Positions 1-7,734 of a DNA stretch of 45,691 bases are shown here, piece by piece. The stretch comes from Acidobacteriota bacterium (GTDB taxonomy: Bacteria; Acidobacteriota; Terriglobia; Bryobacterales; Bryobacteraceae), in the NCBI GenBank assembly GCA_016178945.1, contig JACOSH010000566.1, positions 1-45,691 of the forward strand. The letters are read 5' to 3'. Numbering within the stretch: the first letter of the stretch is position 1; each line of letters begins with the position of its first letter. A model generated the notes under the pieces. That model was given only the letters and a program-made list of their open reading frames with translations. It searched no databases and was not told the origin of the DNA. The position numbers and the translations under genes were made by a program.

Positions 1-2
1 AC

Positions 3-578
3 CACCGCCCGTGGGAGACCTGCGCTACTCTCGGCCGCCAGTGGGCCTACAAGCCCGATGACACGCCGCGGTCGATCGAAGAGTGCCTGCGGGGGCTGGT
101 CTGCTGCGCCATCGGCGACGGCAACTTCCTGTTCAACGTGGGCCCGCGGCCGGACGGGCTGATCGAGGAATCGCACGCGGCGCGCCTGCGGGAGATGGGC
201 CAGTTCCTGAAGCAGTACGGCGAGAGCATCTACTCGACCCGCGGCGGCCCGTTCATCGCACCGGACGAAAAGATGCGCCCCGCGAAAGCCCAGGGATTCG
301 CGCTGGCCGAAGGCCGCTGGTGGGGCGGCAGCACGCACCGGGAAAACTCGATCTACCTGCACATCCTGCGCTGGCCGTCCGAGACAATCGAACTGCCCGC
401 CATTCCGCGCAGGATCGTCCGCGGCAGCCTGCTCGCGGGCGGCAGCGCGGCGGTGAAGCAGACCGCGAGCGGCATCCGGGTGGGCGTGCCTCCGGCCCGC
501 CGCCACGCGGTGGACACCATCGTCAACCTGGAGCTCGACGGCCCGGCGAGCAGCATCGCGGCGATCCGTCCCGCGTAA
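3..578 (+). CDS. alpha-L-fucosidase (GH29), C-terminal part
   Basis: The frame is open from the left edge of the window, so only the C-terminal 191 residues are seen and the start lies outside. The visible part begins with PWETC and a WAYKPDD stretch, followed by NFLFNVGPRPDGLI and RLREMGQFLKQYGESIY. These match the end of the catalytic barrel of GH29 alpha-L-fucosidases, where the usual wording is NLLLNVGP followed by RL.EIG.WL..NGE.IY. The enzyme would release L-fucose from glycans, probably outside the cytoplasm as most relatives do, but the signal peptide is not in view. The remaining ~85 residues are a small C-terminal beta domain. The next gene starts 45 bp downstream on the same strand, so the fucosidase may be co-transcribed with the corrinoid genes. 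The family call is firm; the exact substrate is not known. Confidence 0.9.
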   Translation, partial: HRPWETCATLGRQWAYKPDDTPRSIEECLRGLVCCAIGDGNFLFNVGPRPDGLIEESHAARLREMGQFLKQYGESIYSTRGGPFIAPDEKMRPAKAQGFALAEGRWWGGSTHRENSIYLHILRWPSETIELPAIPRRIVRGSLLAGGSAAVKQTASGIRVGVPPARRHAVDTIVNLELDGPASSIAAIRPA

Positions 579-623
579 GGCCAGGCGGCGTCTGGTAGAC
601 TAGTCGGCGCGCCCAGTGCGGCA

Positions 624-1265
624 ATGTCTATGCCCGATCTTACAAGTTTGTACACAGCCATTCTGAACGGCGACGCGAAAGCCGCCACTGCCATCACCAA
701 GGAAGCGCTGGCGGAGAACGCGGATCCGCTGGAGATGGTGAACCGGTACATGGTTCCCGCCATGAGCGAAGTCGGCAAGCGGTTCGAGTGCGAGGAATAT
801 TTCGTCCCGGAGCTGCTGCTGGCGGCCCGGGCGATGAAAGGGTCGCTGGAGCTGCTGCGGCCCTTGCTGACCGAGCGGGGCTCCGAGCCGACCGGCCGCG
901 TGGTCATCGGGACCGTCAAAGGCGACCTGCACGATATCGGCAAGAACCTGGTCGCCTCCCTGCTCGAAGGCGGGGGCTTCGAAGTCATCGACCTCGGCGC
1001 CGACGTGGGGCCGGAACGATTCGTCGCGGCGGTCCGGGAGAAGAATGCGAATTTCGTCTGCCTCTCCGCGCTGCTGACGGTCACCATGCCCTCCATGCGG
1101 AAGACGATCGAAGCGCTCCGGGCGGCCAATCTCCGGGACCGGGTTCGCGTGCTGGTGGGCGGCGCGCCGGTGACCCAGCAATGGGCCGATGAGATCGGGG
1201 CCGACGGATTCGCTCCGAACGCCAGCGCCGCGGTAACGTTGGCGCGCCGGCTCGCGGCCGCCTGA
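624..1265 (+). CDS. corrinoid (B12-binding) methyltransferase carrier protein
   Basis: This 213-residue protein has the size and two-domain layout of MtaC/MtbC/MttC-type corrinoid proteins. Residues 1-85 form a helical cap like that of methionine synthase (MVPAMSEVGKRFECEEYFVPELLLAARAM). From about residue 90 follows a Rossmann B12-binding domain. The signature D101-L-H103-D-I-G106 is intact, and H103 is the expected lower axial cobalt ligand. LLTVTMPSM and VLVGGAPV cover the other nucleotide-loop contacts. Such proteins carry a methyl group on cobalt between a substrate-specific methyltransferase and a second methyltransferase in the cytoplasm. Here the partners are likely the adjacent homocysteine methyltransferase and one or both URO-D proteins. 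The methyl donor cannot be read from the sequence. Confidence 0.93.
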   Translation: MSMPDLTSLYTAILNGDAKAATAITKEALAENADPLEMVNRYMVPAMSEVGKRFECEEYFVPELLLAARAMKGSLELLRPLLTERGSEPTGRVVIGTVKGDLHDIGKNLVASLLEGGGFEVIDLGADVGPERFVAAVREKNANFVCLSALLTVTMPSMRKTIEALRAANLRDRVRVLVGGAPVTQQWADEIGADGFAPNASAAVTLARRLAAA

Positions 1266-1278
1266 GACACCAGCGCCC

Positions 1279-2163
1279 GTGATTCATCCGCTCATCCGGC
1301 AATTGACCGCGGAAGGCCCGGTGGCGACCGACGGGGCCTGGGGTACGGAGCTGCAGGCGCGCGGTCTTGAACCCGGCGAGTGCCCGGACGCCTGGAACCT
1401 CACCCACCCGGATCGTGTCCAGGAGGTGGCGCGGGCTTACGTTGAAGCCGGATGCCGCCTCATCATGACGAACACCTTCCAGGCCAATCGCATCGCGCTC
1501 GACCGGTATGGCCTGGCGGAGCGGGCCGGAGAGATCAATCGGGCCGGCGCCGCGATCTCGCGCCGGGCGGCGGAGGGCAGGGCGCTGGTGTTCGCCTCCC
1601 TGGGTCCTAGCGGGAAGCTGCTGGACGAATTCCCGGAACAGGCGTTGTACGCCGCCTTCGCGGAGCAGGCGCGGTCCCTGGCGGAAGGGGGCGCCGGCGC
1701 CCTGGTGGTCGAGACGATGTCCGACCTGGCCGAAGCGAGAATCGCCATCGGCGCGGCGCGCGAAACCGGTCTTCCAGTAGTAGCCTCCATGGTCTTCGAC
1801 ACGGGCAAGAACAAGGACCGCACCATGATGGGGGTGACGCCCGAGCGAGCGGCGGAGGAGCTGACCCTGGCCGGGGCCGATGCCGTCGGCGCAAATTGCG
1901 GGGCCGGCATCGCCGGGTGCGTCTCCCTCTGCCGCCGTCTTCGCGCCGCGACCGGGCGGCCCATCTGGATCAAGCCCAACGCCGGACTTCCGCGGCTGAT
2001 CGAAGGACGCGCCGTCTACACGACAACTCCCGAAGAGTTCGCCGGCTATGTGCCCGCGCTGATCGAAGCGGGCGCCTCCTTTATCGGCGGCTGCTGCGGC
2101 ACGGGTCCGGCGTTCATCGCGGCTGTCCACAGGGTGATCGTGCAGCGCCTTCCCTCACGTTAA
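1279..2163 (+). CDS. homocysteine S-methyltransferase family protein
   Basis: The start is a GTG 13 bp after the corrinoid gene. The 294-residue protein is a zinc-dependent methyltransferase barrel (Pfam S-methyl_trans), like the N-terminal module of MetH or betaine-homocysteine methyltransferase. DGAWGTELQ near residue 18 and MTNTF near residue 63 are family motifs. The three zinc thiolates are present: C207 in GANCGAG and C272/C273 in GGCCGTGP. The protein lacks the folate, B12 and reactivation domains of full MetH. It therefore works as a stand-alone module and probably uses the neighbouring corrinoid protein as methyl donor or acceptor. Methyl transfer to homocysteine is the family-based expectation; another thiol or folate partner is possible. 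Confidence 0.9.
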   Translation: MIHPLIRQLTAEGPVATDGAWGTELQARGLEPGECPDAWNLTHPDRVQEVARAYVEAGCRLIMTNTFQANRIALDRYGLAERAGEINRAGAAISRRAAEGRALVFASLGPSGKLLDEFPEQALYAAFAEQARSLAEGGAGALVVETMSDLAEARIAIGAARETGLPVVASMVFDTGKNKDRTMMGVTPERAAEELTLAGADAVGANCGAGIAGCVSLCRRLRAATGRPIWIKPNAGLPRLIEGRAVYTTTPEEFAGYVPALIEAGASFIGGCCGTGPAFIAAVHRVIVQRLPSR

Positions 2164-2176
2164 AATAGGCGATGCG

Positions 2177-2941
2177 GTGCGCCTGAAGCTGATCAGTTGC
2201 GAGATCTTCTACCGCGAGATCCGCGCGGCGGTGGCGCGCTCGCCCCATGCAGTGGACGTCGAGTTCCTTCCCAAGGGCCTGCACGATATCGGCGCGGAGG
2301 GAATGCGCGGCAGCCTCCAGGCCGCTCTTGACCGCGTGGACGGGACCCGCTATGACGCCGTGCTGTACGGGTACGGGCTGTGCGGCAACGGGCTGGCCGG
2401 CCTCGCCGCGCGCTCCCTTCCGGTGGTAGTCCCTCGCGGCCACGACTGCATCACGCTGTTTCTGGGCGGCAAGGAACGGTACGCCGACTACTTTCAGAAC
2501 CATCCGGGCGTCTACTTCAAGACCACCGGTTGGATCGAGCGCGGACAAGACCTCCAGCAACTGCACCAACCCTCGATCCAAAGCATAACGGGCATGAACC
2601 GCAGCTACGAAGAACTGGCGGCCAAGTATGGCGAGGACAACGCCCGGTATCTGTACGAGGAACTGGTGAACTGCCGGCGAAACTACCAGCAGTTGACCTT
2701 CATTGAAATGGGCGTCGAGCCCGACGACCGTTTTGAACGGCAGACCCAGGAGGAGGCCGGGAGGCGCGGCTGGAAGTTCGAGAAGGTGCAAGGCGATTTG
2801 TCGCTGATCCAGCGGCTGGTCGACGGACAGTGGGACGAGCGGGAGTTCCTGGTCGTGCCGCCGGGGTGGCGGGTGGTGGCCCGCTACGACGAGGGAATCA
2901 TCGCCGCGGAGCCTCCTCTCGGCGCGGAACCTCATCGATAA
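2177..2941 (+). CDS. DUF1638 domain protein linked to corrinoid methyl transfer
   Basis: The gene starts with GTG 13 bp after the methyltransferase and encodes 254 residues. It shows the DUF1638 pattern: LISCEIFYREI at the N-terminus, YGYGLCGNGLAGL, then VPRGHDCITLFLGGKERY and a VYFKTTGWIER segment. DUF1638 proteins have no settled biochemical role, but they recur beside corrinoid methyltransferase genes, and this gene is third in such a row. Conserved Cys and His residues (C9, the Cys of GLCGNG, the GHDC motif) suggest metal or cofactor binding, which is inference. No signal peptide or membrane segment is seen, so it should be cytoplasmic. Confidence 0.85.
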   Translation: MRLKLISCEIFYREIRAAVARSPHAVDVEFLPKGLHDIGAEGMRGSLQAALDRVDGTRYDAVLYGYGLCGNGLAGLAARSLPVVVPRGHDCITLFLGGKERYADYFQNHPGVYFKTTGWIERGQDLQQLHQPSIQSITGMNRSYEELAAKYGEDNARYLYEELVNCRRNYQQLTFIEMGVEPDDRFERQTQEEAGRRGWKFEKVQGDLSLIQRLVDGQWDEREFLVVPPGWRVVARYDEGIIAAEPPLGAEPHR

Positions 2942-2996
2942 TGGAAGTACGATAGACGCAGCGTCCCCTGCTGGTAGGTTGTCAAGGGAGGCTTTC

Positions 2997-4013
2997 ATGC
3001 GCACTTTTTTCCTGTTAGCTGTTGTGCCGTGGCTGTGGGCCGGCGCGTTGCAGGCGGCGTCGAGGCAGGTCCTGGCCTTCTATTACGGTTGGTATGGCAA
3101 CCCGGGGACCAGCGGCAAGTGGGTTCACTGGAAAGACGTCAACGAAGCCAAGAAGGATATCGGCGGATCGACGAACTACCCCAGGCTGGGCCCCTATGAC
3201 AGCCACGATCCGAAGGTGATCGAGGAACATTGCCGGCTGGCGAAGGCGGCCGGGATCACCGGCTTCATCATGACCTGGTGGAGTCAGGGCGATTTTCACG
3301 ACCAGGGCCTGCCGTTGATGCTGGACACCGCTCAGAAGCACGGCCTGAAGATCATGGCGTACTTCGAGACGATCCACCCGCCGAAGGAGCCCACGCCCGA
3401 AGGGGCCGCGTCCGGCGTACTCTACATCCTGGAGAAGTACGGAAAGCACCCGGCGTGGCTGAAGGAGAACGGCAAGCCGGTGCTGTTCATCTACGGCCGG
3501 GCCGTGGGTCAGATCAAGGTAGACAAGTGGGAACGGGCGCTGGCGCTGGCCAACCAGCGATATGCGGGCGGGGCGGTGTTCATCGGAGACCAGATCTCGG
3601 AACGCGCGGCCCGCATCTTCGACGGGATCCACACCTACAATCCGACCGGGAAGACGGCCGGCAAGTCCGTGCGGGAAATCCAGGAGTGGGCGCGCGCGGC
3701 GTATCCGCGGTGGGTGAAGACCGCGGGCGACCGGATCGCCTGCGTCACCATCATCCCGGGCTACGACGACACGGAGGTGGGCCGCCCGGCTCCGCGTCCC
3801 AACACGGACCGGCACCAGGGCGAGACCTACAAGGCGCTGTGGAAGGAAGCGATCGCGGCCAAGCCGGACTGGGTGCTCATCACGAGCTGGAACGAGTGGC
3901 ACGAAGGGAGCGAGATCGAGCCGTCGGTCGAGAACGGCGAGCGCGAATGGAAGACGACGCGGCAGTTCGCACCGAAGTTCGCGAAGAAGCCTGCGCGGCC
4001 CGTTTCAAGGTGA
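2997..4013 (+). CDS. secreted GH99-like (endo-alpha-mannosidase-type) protein
   Basis: The ATG at 2997 is preferred over an upstream start at 2979. A GGGAGG ribosome site sits just ahead of it, and it opens directly into a signal peptide (MRTFFLLAVVPWLWAGALQA). The mature protein starts with FYYGWYGNP, followed by LGPYDSHDP, a GITGFIMTWW segment and a C-terminal TSWNEWHEGSEIEPS. These are marks of the GH99/glycan endo-mannosidase-like barrel (glycosyltransferase WbsX-related GH99-like clan). It probably acts on a periplasmic or secreted glycan. Its stop overlaps the end of the opposite-strand URO-D gene by 9 bp. The barrel type is fairly clear, but the substrate is uncertain and a noncatalytic role cannot be excluded. 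Confidence 0.82.
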   Translation: MRTFFLLAVVPWLWAGALQAASRQVLAFYYGWYGNPGTSGKWVHWKDVNEAKKDIGGSTNYPRLGPYDSHDPKVIEEHCRLAKAAGITGFIMTWWSQGDFHDQGLPLMLDTAQKHGLKIMAYFETIHPPKEPTPEGAASGVLYILEKYGKHPAWLKENGKPVLFIYGRAVGQIKVDKWERALALANQRYAGGAVFIGDQISERAARIFDGIHTYNPTGKTAGKSVREIQEWARAAYPRWVKTAGDRIACVTIIPGYDDTEVGRPAPRPNTDRHQGETYKALWKEAIAAKPDWVLITSWNEWHEGSEIEPSVENGEREWKTTRQFAPKFAKKPARPVSR

Positions 4014-5186
4014 GGCCGCCACTTTGTCCGTGATGTATTGCAGGCGGTCCCACTCGGCGTCGGCCGTCACCATGTCGCTGACGCCGAGAATGAAGCGGCT
4101 CTTGCGGCCGTGGCGCTCGACCACTTCGTCGATGTAGCGCCGGAAGTCGGCCTGGCTTGCGCTGCCGGCGCACAACAGGACCGAAGGGATGCCGCCCCAG
4201 ACGGTGATGCGGCCGGCAAACGCCTCCAGAATCTCCTCGAGCCGGCAGCGGGTCATGGGGTACGGACAGACCGAATCGGCGATATCAAAGCCGGCCTCCA
4301 GGTAGAGGGGCAGCAGCTTGCGGTTCTCTCCGTCGGTGTGGGTCATCAGGTACTTGCCTTTGAGGTGCAGCACCTCGGCGTAGGAGCGCAGCGGAGGGAG
4401 GATGTGCTGGGCGAAAAAGCGGGTGTAAGTGATGGAGTCATCGTAGTTGGCGCCGAGCAGCACCACTTCGGCCGGGGAATCGGCGGCGATCTCCTGGATG
4501 CGCCGATAGAACGGCTGCATCTGCCCGGCCAGGCGCTCGACCGCCGCGGGACAGTCGTGAAGGGCGTAGAAAAACTGGTCGAGCGGCATCAGGTCCTTCA
4601 TGATGTGCTGCATGGGACAGGCCGTGCCGCTGGTGTAGGCCACCACAATGCCGCGCTCCCCGACTTGCCGCCGCCGCGCCAGGTAGCCGCCGGGCTGGGG
4701 CTCGACCTTGAGATGAGAGAAGATGTAGCCCACCACGCCCATGTCGCGGGGCTCGCGGATGGCGTGTTCGGCGATCCAGGAAATGGAGGCGCCGCCATCC
4801 AGCATCTCCCCGGTGAACACGGTGGCGGTGCGGATGGATCCCATCGGGGTATGGTATTCGACCGCAGTCTCCAGCCCGCGCCGGAACACGCGGCGGTCCA
4901 CGCCTTCGAGTGTGGCCTGGTAGGGCAAGATCGGGAGACGGTAGATGCCCAGCGCCCGGTCGATCATGTCCGTGTCTTCCGCGCATTCGGTGAAATCCGG
5001 GACCACTGAGTAGCAGGCCACGCCCAAGCGGTCGGCGATCTCCAGGAGGCTCAGCGAGCGGAGCTCGGCGGGCAGAGTGCCGGCGCGCAGGCGGGCGCGA
5101 TGCCAGAAATCGAGCCTCGGGGCCCACGGCAACCGGTCGGGCGTGTCGCCCCGGATGGCGGCCAAGATGCGTTCGCGATCCGTCAT
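4005..5186 (-). CDS. URO-D superfamily methyltransferase-like protein (first copy)
   Basis: The start at 5186 gives MTDRERILAAIRG, the typical beginning of this family; the upstream extension to 5240 has no family similarity. The 393-residue protein has the uroporphyrinogen decarboxylase fold, which also covers corrinoid and coenzyme methyltransferases such as MtaA, MtbA and CmuA. The metal region reads THTDGEN. It therefore has an H-x-D pair rather than the H-x-C of classic zinc MtaA/MtbA proteins, although Cys residues occur later (SVCPYPMT, LLCAG). A role in heme synthesis is unlikely because the gene lies inside a corrinoid methyltransferase and glycosidase cluster. It is divergent from the MFS gene, with 56 bp between start codons. 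It may be a substrate-specific demethylase; the substrate is unknown. Confidence 0.85.
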   Translation of the reverse strand: MTDRERILAAIRGDTPDRLPWAPRLDFWHRARLRAGTLPAELRSLSLLEIADRLGVACYSVVPDFTECAEDTDMIDRALGIYRLPILPYQATLEGVDRRVFRRGLETAVEYHTPMGSIRTATVFTGEMLDGGASISWIAEHAIREPRDMGVVGYIFSHLKVEPQPGGYLARRRQVGERGIVVAYTSGTACPMQHIMKDLMPLDQFFYALHDCPAAVERLAGQMQPFYRRIQEIAADSPAEVVLLGANYDDSITYTRFFAQHILPPLRSYAEVLHLKGKYLMTHTDGENRKLLPLYLEAGFDIADSVCPYPMTRCRLEEILEAFAGRITVWGGIPSVLLCAGSASQADFRRYIDEVVERHGRKSRFILGVSDMVTADAEWDRLQYITDKVAASP

Positions 5187-5242
5187 GGGATTCTCTGGAC
5201 ATCGTAACGCGATCAGAGCACAATGGCCGCAGGACCCCACAA

Positions 5243-6523
5243 GTGACTCCGCCCGAACAGAACCGGCTGGCCTGGTCCGTCGTTCTCCTGCTGTTTGCCG
5301 GATCGGTGATGAATTACGTGGACCGCTCCGTGCTGGGCGTGGTGATGCCGCAAGTGCGGAAAGATCTCTCGCTGACGAACGCCGACTACGGCCTGGCGGT
5401 CAACGCCTTTCTGGTGCTGTACATGGTTTTCTACATTCTGGGGGGGCGGGTGGCCGATCGGCTGGGCTGCCGGCGCGCTTACTCGTTGACGGTCATCTTC
5501 TGGTCGATCGCCAGCATGTTGCACGCCTTCGCGCGGGGACTGAGCAGCTTCTGCGTGTTTCGGGGGCTGCTGGGCATCGGAGAGGGCGGCTTCTACCCCG
5601 CCGCGATACGAGGCGCGGCGGAGTGGTTCCCCGCGGAGAATCGCGCCAAGGCGGTGGGCCTGTTCCTGTGCGGCCTGAGCGTGGGCGCCTTGATCACGCC
5701 ACCGCTGGTCGCGTGGATTACGGTGCACTACGGCTGGAGAGCGTCGTTTCTGGCGACCGGCGCCGCCGGCTTCCTGCTCCTGCCTCCCTGGCTTCTGCTC
5801 CACCGGCGGGTCAAGCAGGTGTACGGGGTGAGCGATCCGGCGCCGGCCTCCAGGCATCCGGAGGCCGCCGGGCTTTCCATCGAGGAGACTCCCGCGCTGT
5901 TCGACGTGCTGGCGGGCCGCAAGTATTGGTGCGTTCTGACGGCCCGCGCGCTGACCGATGGGGCGTGGTACTTTTACCTGTTCTGGCTGCCGGGCTATTT
6001 TCAGGAGGCCCGAGGGTACACGCTGGAGAGGGTCGGCCAGCAACTGTGGTTCCCGTACTTCAGCGCGGATCTGGGGGCCCTGGGCGGTGCCTGGGCCGCG
6101 AGCGCGCTGATCCAGCGCGGGTTCGGCCTGGACCGCGGCCGCAAGATGGTCTTGATTCCCTCGGCTGTCCTGGGCGCGCTGGGCGGGCTCACCTACTTCG
6201 CCGGCAGTCCTCTATTGGCCCTTGCCCTGGTCAGCGTGGCGCTGTTCGGGCATCTGTCCTGGGCCACCAACATCCATACCGTGATCTCGGAGATCACTCC
6301 CCGGAAGCACATGGCCGTTCTCTACGGGATAACCGGCGCCGCGGGCACGCTGATGGGCGCGGTCACGCAGCCGCTGATCGGCCGGGCCGTCGATTGGGGC
6401 GGGTACGCGCCGCCGTTCCTGGGCGTCGGCGCCGCCTACACCCTGGCGATTGTCCTGCTGCTCGCCGCCGGCAGAATCGAGCCGATCCGGCGGGCTGCAC
6501 CGATTACGGCGCTGTCCCGTTGA
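5243..6523 (+). CDS. MFS transporter, ACS family (hexuronate/organic anion type)
   Basis: This 426-residue inner-membrane protein starts with GTG and has about twelve hydrophobic segments. The first loop carries MNYVDRSVLGVVMPQVRKDLSL, a hallmark of the anion:cation symporter family that includes ExuT, GudP and related sugar-acid carriers. The A-loop between TM2 and TM3 is GGRVADRLGCRRAY. FRGLLGIGEGGFYPAAIRGAAEWFP, around TM4-5, is also typical of this family. It probably imports a sugar acid or similar anion, coupled to protons or sodium. Its position between the two URO-D genes suggests that it brings in the substrate of this locus, but that link is inference. Confidence 0.87.
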   Translation: MTPPEQNRLAWSVVLLLFAGSVMNYVDRSVLGVVMPQVRKDLSLTNADYGLAVNAFLVLYMVFYILGGRVADRLGCRRAYSLTVIFWSIASMLHAFARGLSSFCVFRGLLGIGEGGFYPAAIRGAAEWFPAENRAKAVGLFLCGLSVGALITPPLVAWITVHYGWRASFLATGAAGFLLLPPWLLLHRRVKQVYGVSDPAPASRHPEAAGLSIEETPALFDVLAGRKYWCVLTARALTDGAWYFYLFWLPGYFQEARGYTLERVGQQLWFPYFSADLGALGGAWAASALIQRGFGLDRGRKMVLIPSAVLGALGGLTYFAGSPLLALALVSVALFGHLSWATNIHTVISEITPRKHMAVLYGITGAAGTLMGAVTQPLIGRAVDWGGYAPPFLGVGAAYTLAIVLLLAAGRIEPIRRAAPITALSR

Positions 6524-6611
6524 ACTCGAGCAACGCGCCGATCAACGCCGGGCGGGGATTCTGTTACGGTAAGAGTGAATACGGCCCGCCTCCTGACGAG
6601 GAGAACCAGAT

Positions 6612-7724
6612 ATGCCGCCAAGAGATCCCAATTTCGAGAACCTCCGGTTCAACCTGATGCGGAGAGGAGAACCGGCCTATGTGCCGATCGTGGAATTCGG
6701 CGTCGACTATGACGTCAAGTGCGCCTTCGTGGGAAGACCGATTGAGACGCTCCAGGACGAAGTCGAGTTCTGGTATGAGGCGGGATACGATTACGTGCCG
6801 TTGCAGGCCGGAATCCGGACCTTGTTCTGGCCCGGGTTCACGGCTTCCGAGAAGGCGGGTGAGCGGGGTCTGAAGACCAACCCTCTGCTCCACCAGCGCA
6901 CGCACACCAAGTACACGGTCTACCAGGACGCGGACCGCGAGATGGACTGGGCGCCGGAGGGGAAGGGCGCCATCAGCAATCTGGAAGAGTTCGAACGATT
7001 CGCCTGGCCCGATCCCGAGCAGATGAACCTATCGGTCTTTGAAGACGTGAGGCAGTACCTCCGTCCTGGGATGAGAGTCATCGCCTACCTGGGGTACATC
7101 TTCACGGCCGCCTGGTGGCTGATGGGGATGGAGACGTTCTGCATCGCCCTCTACGAACAGCCGGAGCTGATCCGGCGCCTCTATGACCGCATCTGGGCCA
7201 TCCAGAGCCGCGTGCTCTTCCGGATTCTCCGGTCCGACCTGGTGGGGGCGCTGGTTCACGCCGACGACCTGGCCTACTCCGAAGCGCTGATTATTTCCCC
7301 CAAACATTACCGCGAATTCGTGTTCCCCTGGTATCGCTGGTGCGGCGCGATCGCGCGGGATCGCGGCCTGGCCTACATCTTCCATTCCGACGGACGCCTC
7401 ACCCCGGTCCTGGACGACCTGATCGGGTGCGGGTTCAACGCGCTGCACCCCATCGAGCCGAAGGCGATGGACATTCGGGAGGTGAAGAAGATCGCCGGCG
7501 ACAGGCTTTGCCTGCTTGGCAACATCGACCTGGGTTATACGCTGACCCGGGGAACGCCGCGGGAGGTGGAGCAGGAGGTCAAGGAGAAGATCAACACCGT
7601 GGCGCCCGGCGGCGGCTATTGCGTGGGATCGAGCAATTCGGTGACCGCCTACGTCCCCCTGGAGAATTACAACGCGATGCGCGAGGCGGCCTTCAAGTAC
7701 GGCGTCTACCCGCTCTCGATCTGA
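6612..7724 (+). CDS. URO-D superfamily methyltransferase-like protein (second copy)
   Basis: The ATG at 6612 follows a GAGGAG ribosome site and gives a 370-residue protein of the URO-D superfamily. Family features are an N-terminal VPIVEFGVDYD strand, WPDPEQMNL in the usual FPWPDP position, HADDLAYSEALIISPKHYREFVFPWYR, IFHSDGRLTPVLDDLI and the late LHPIEPKAMD followed by LLGNIDLGYTL. The HSDG motif is the H-x-D variant seen in many URO-D proteins outside heme synthesis. Together with the first copy, the carrier protein and the homocysteine-type methyltransferase, it would complete a methyltransfer set in the cytoplasm. It ends 10 bp before the convergent glycosidase gene. The substrate is not predictable from sequence. 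Confidence 0.88.
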   Translation: MPPRDPNFENLRFNLMRRGEPAYVPIVEFGVDYDVKCAFVGRPIETLQDEVEFWYEAGYDYVPLQAGIRTLFWPGFTASEKAGERGLKTNPLLHQRTHTKYTVYQDADREMDWAPEGKGAISNLEEFERFAWPDPEQMNLSVFEDVRQYLRPGMRVIAYLGYIFTAAWWLMGMETFCIALYEQPELIRRLYDRIWAIQSRVLFRILRSDLVGALVHADDLAYSEALIISPKHYREFVFPWYRWCGAIARDRGLAYIFHSDGRLTPVLDDLIGCGFNALHPIEPKAMDIREVKKIAGDRLCLLGNIDLGYTLTRGTPREVEQEVKEKINTVAPGGGYCVGSSNSVTAYVPLENYNAMREAAFKYGVYPLSI

Positions 7725-7734
7725 CCCGGGTCGA

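Noticed and set aside
624-2163. A split methionine synthase (MetH)
   Set aside because: The carrier and methyltransferase modules are present, but the folate-binding and reactivation domains are absent, and the neighbours point to a methyltransferase I/II system.
5077-6657. A 526-codon frame over the MFS transporter
   Set aside because: It runs in the wrong frame over a clear transporter and is full of Arg/Gly shadow sequence.
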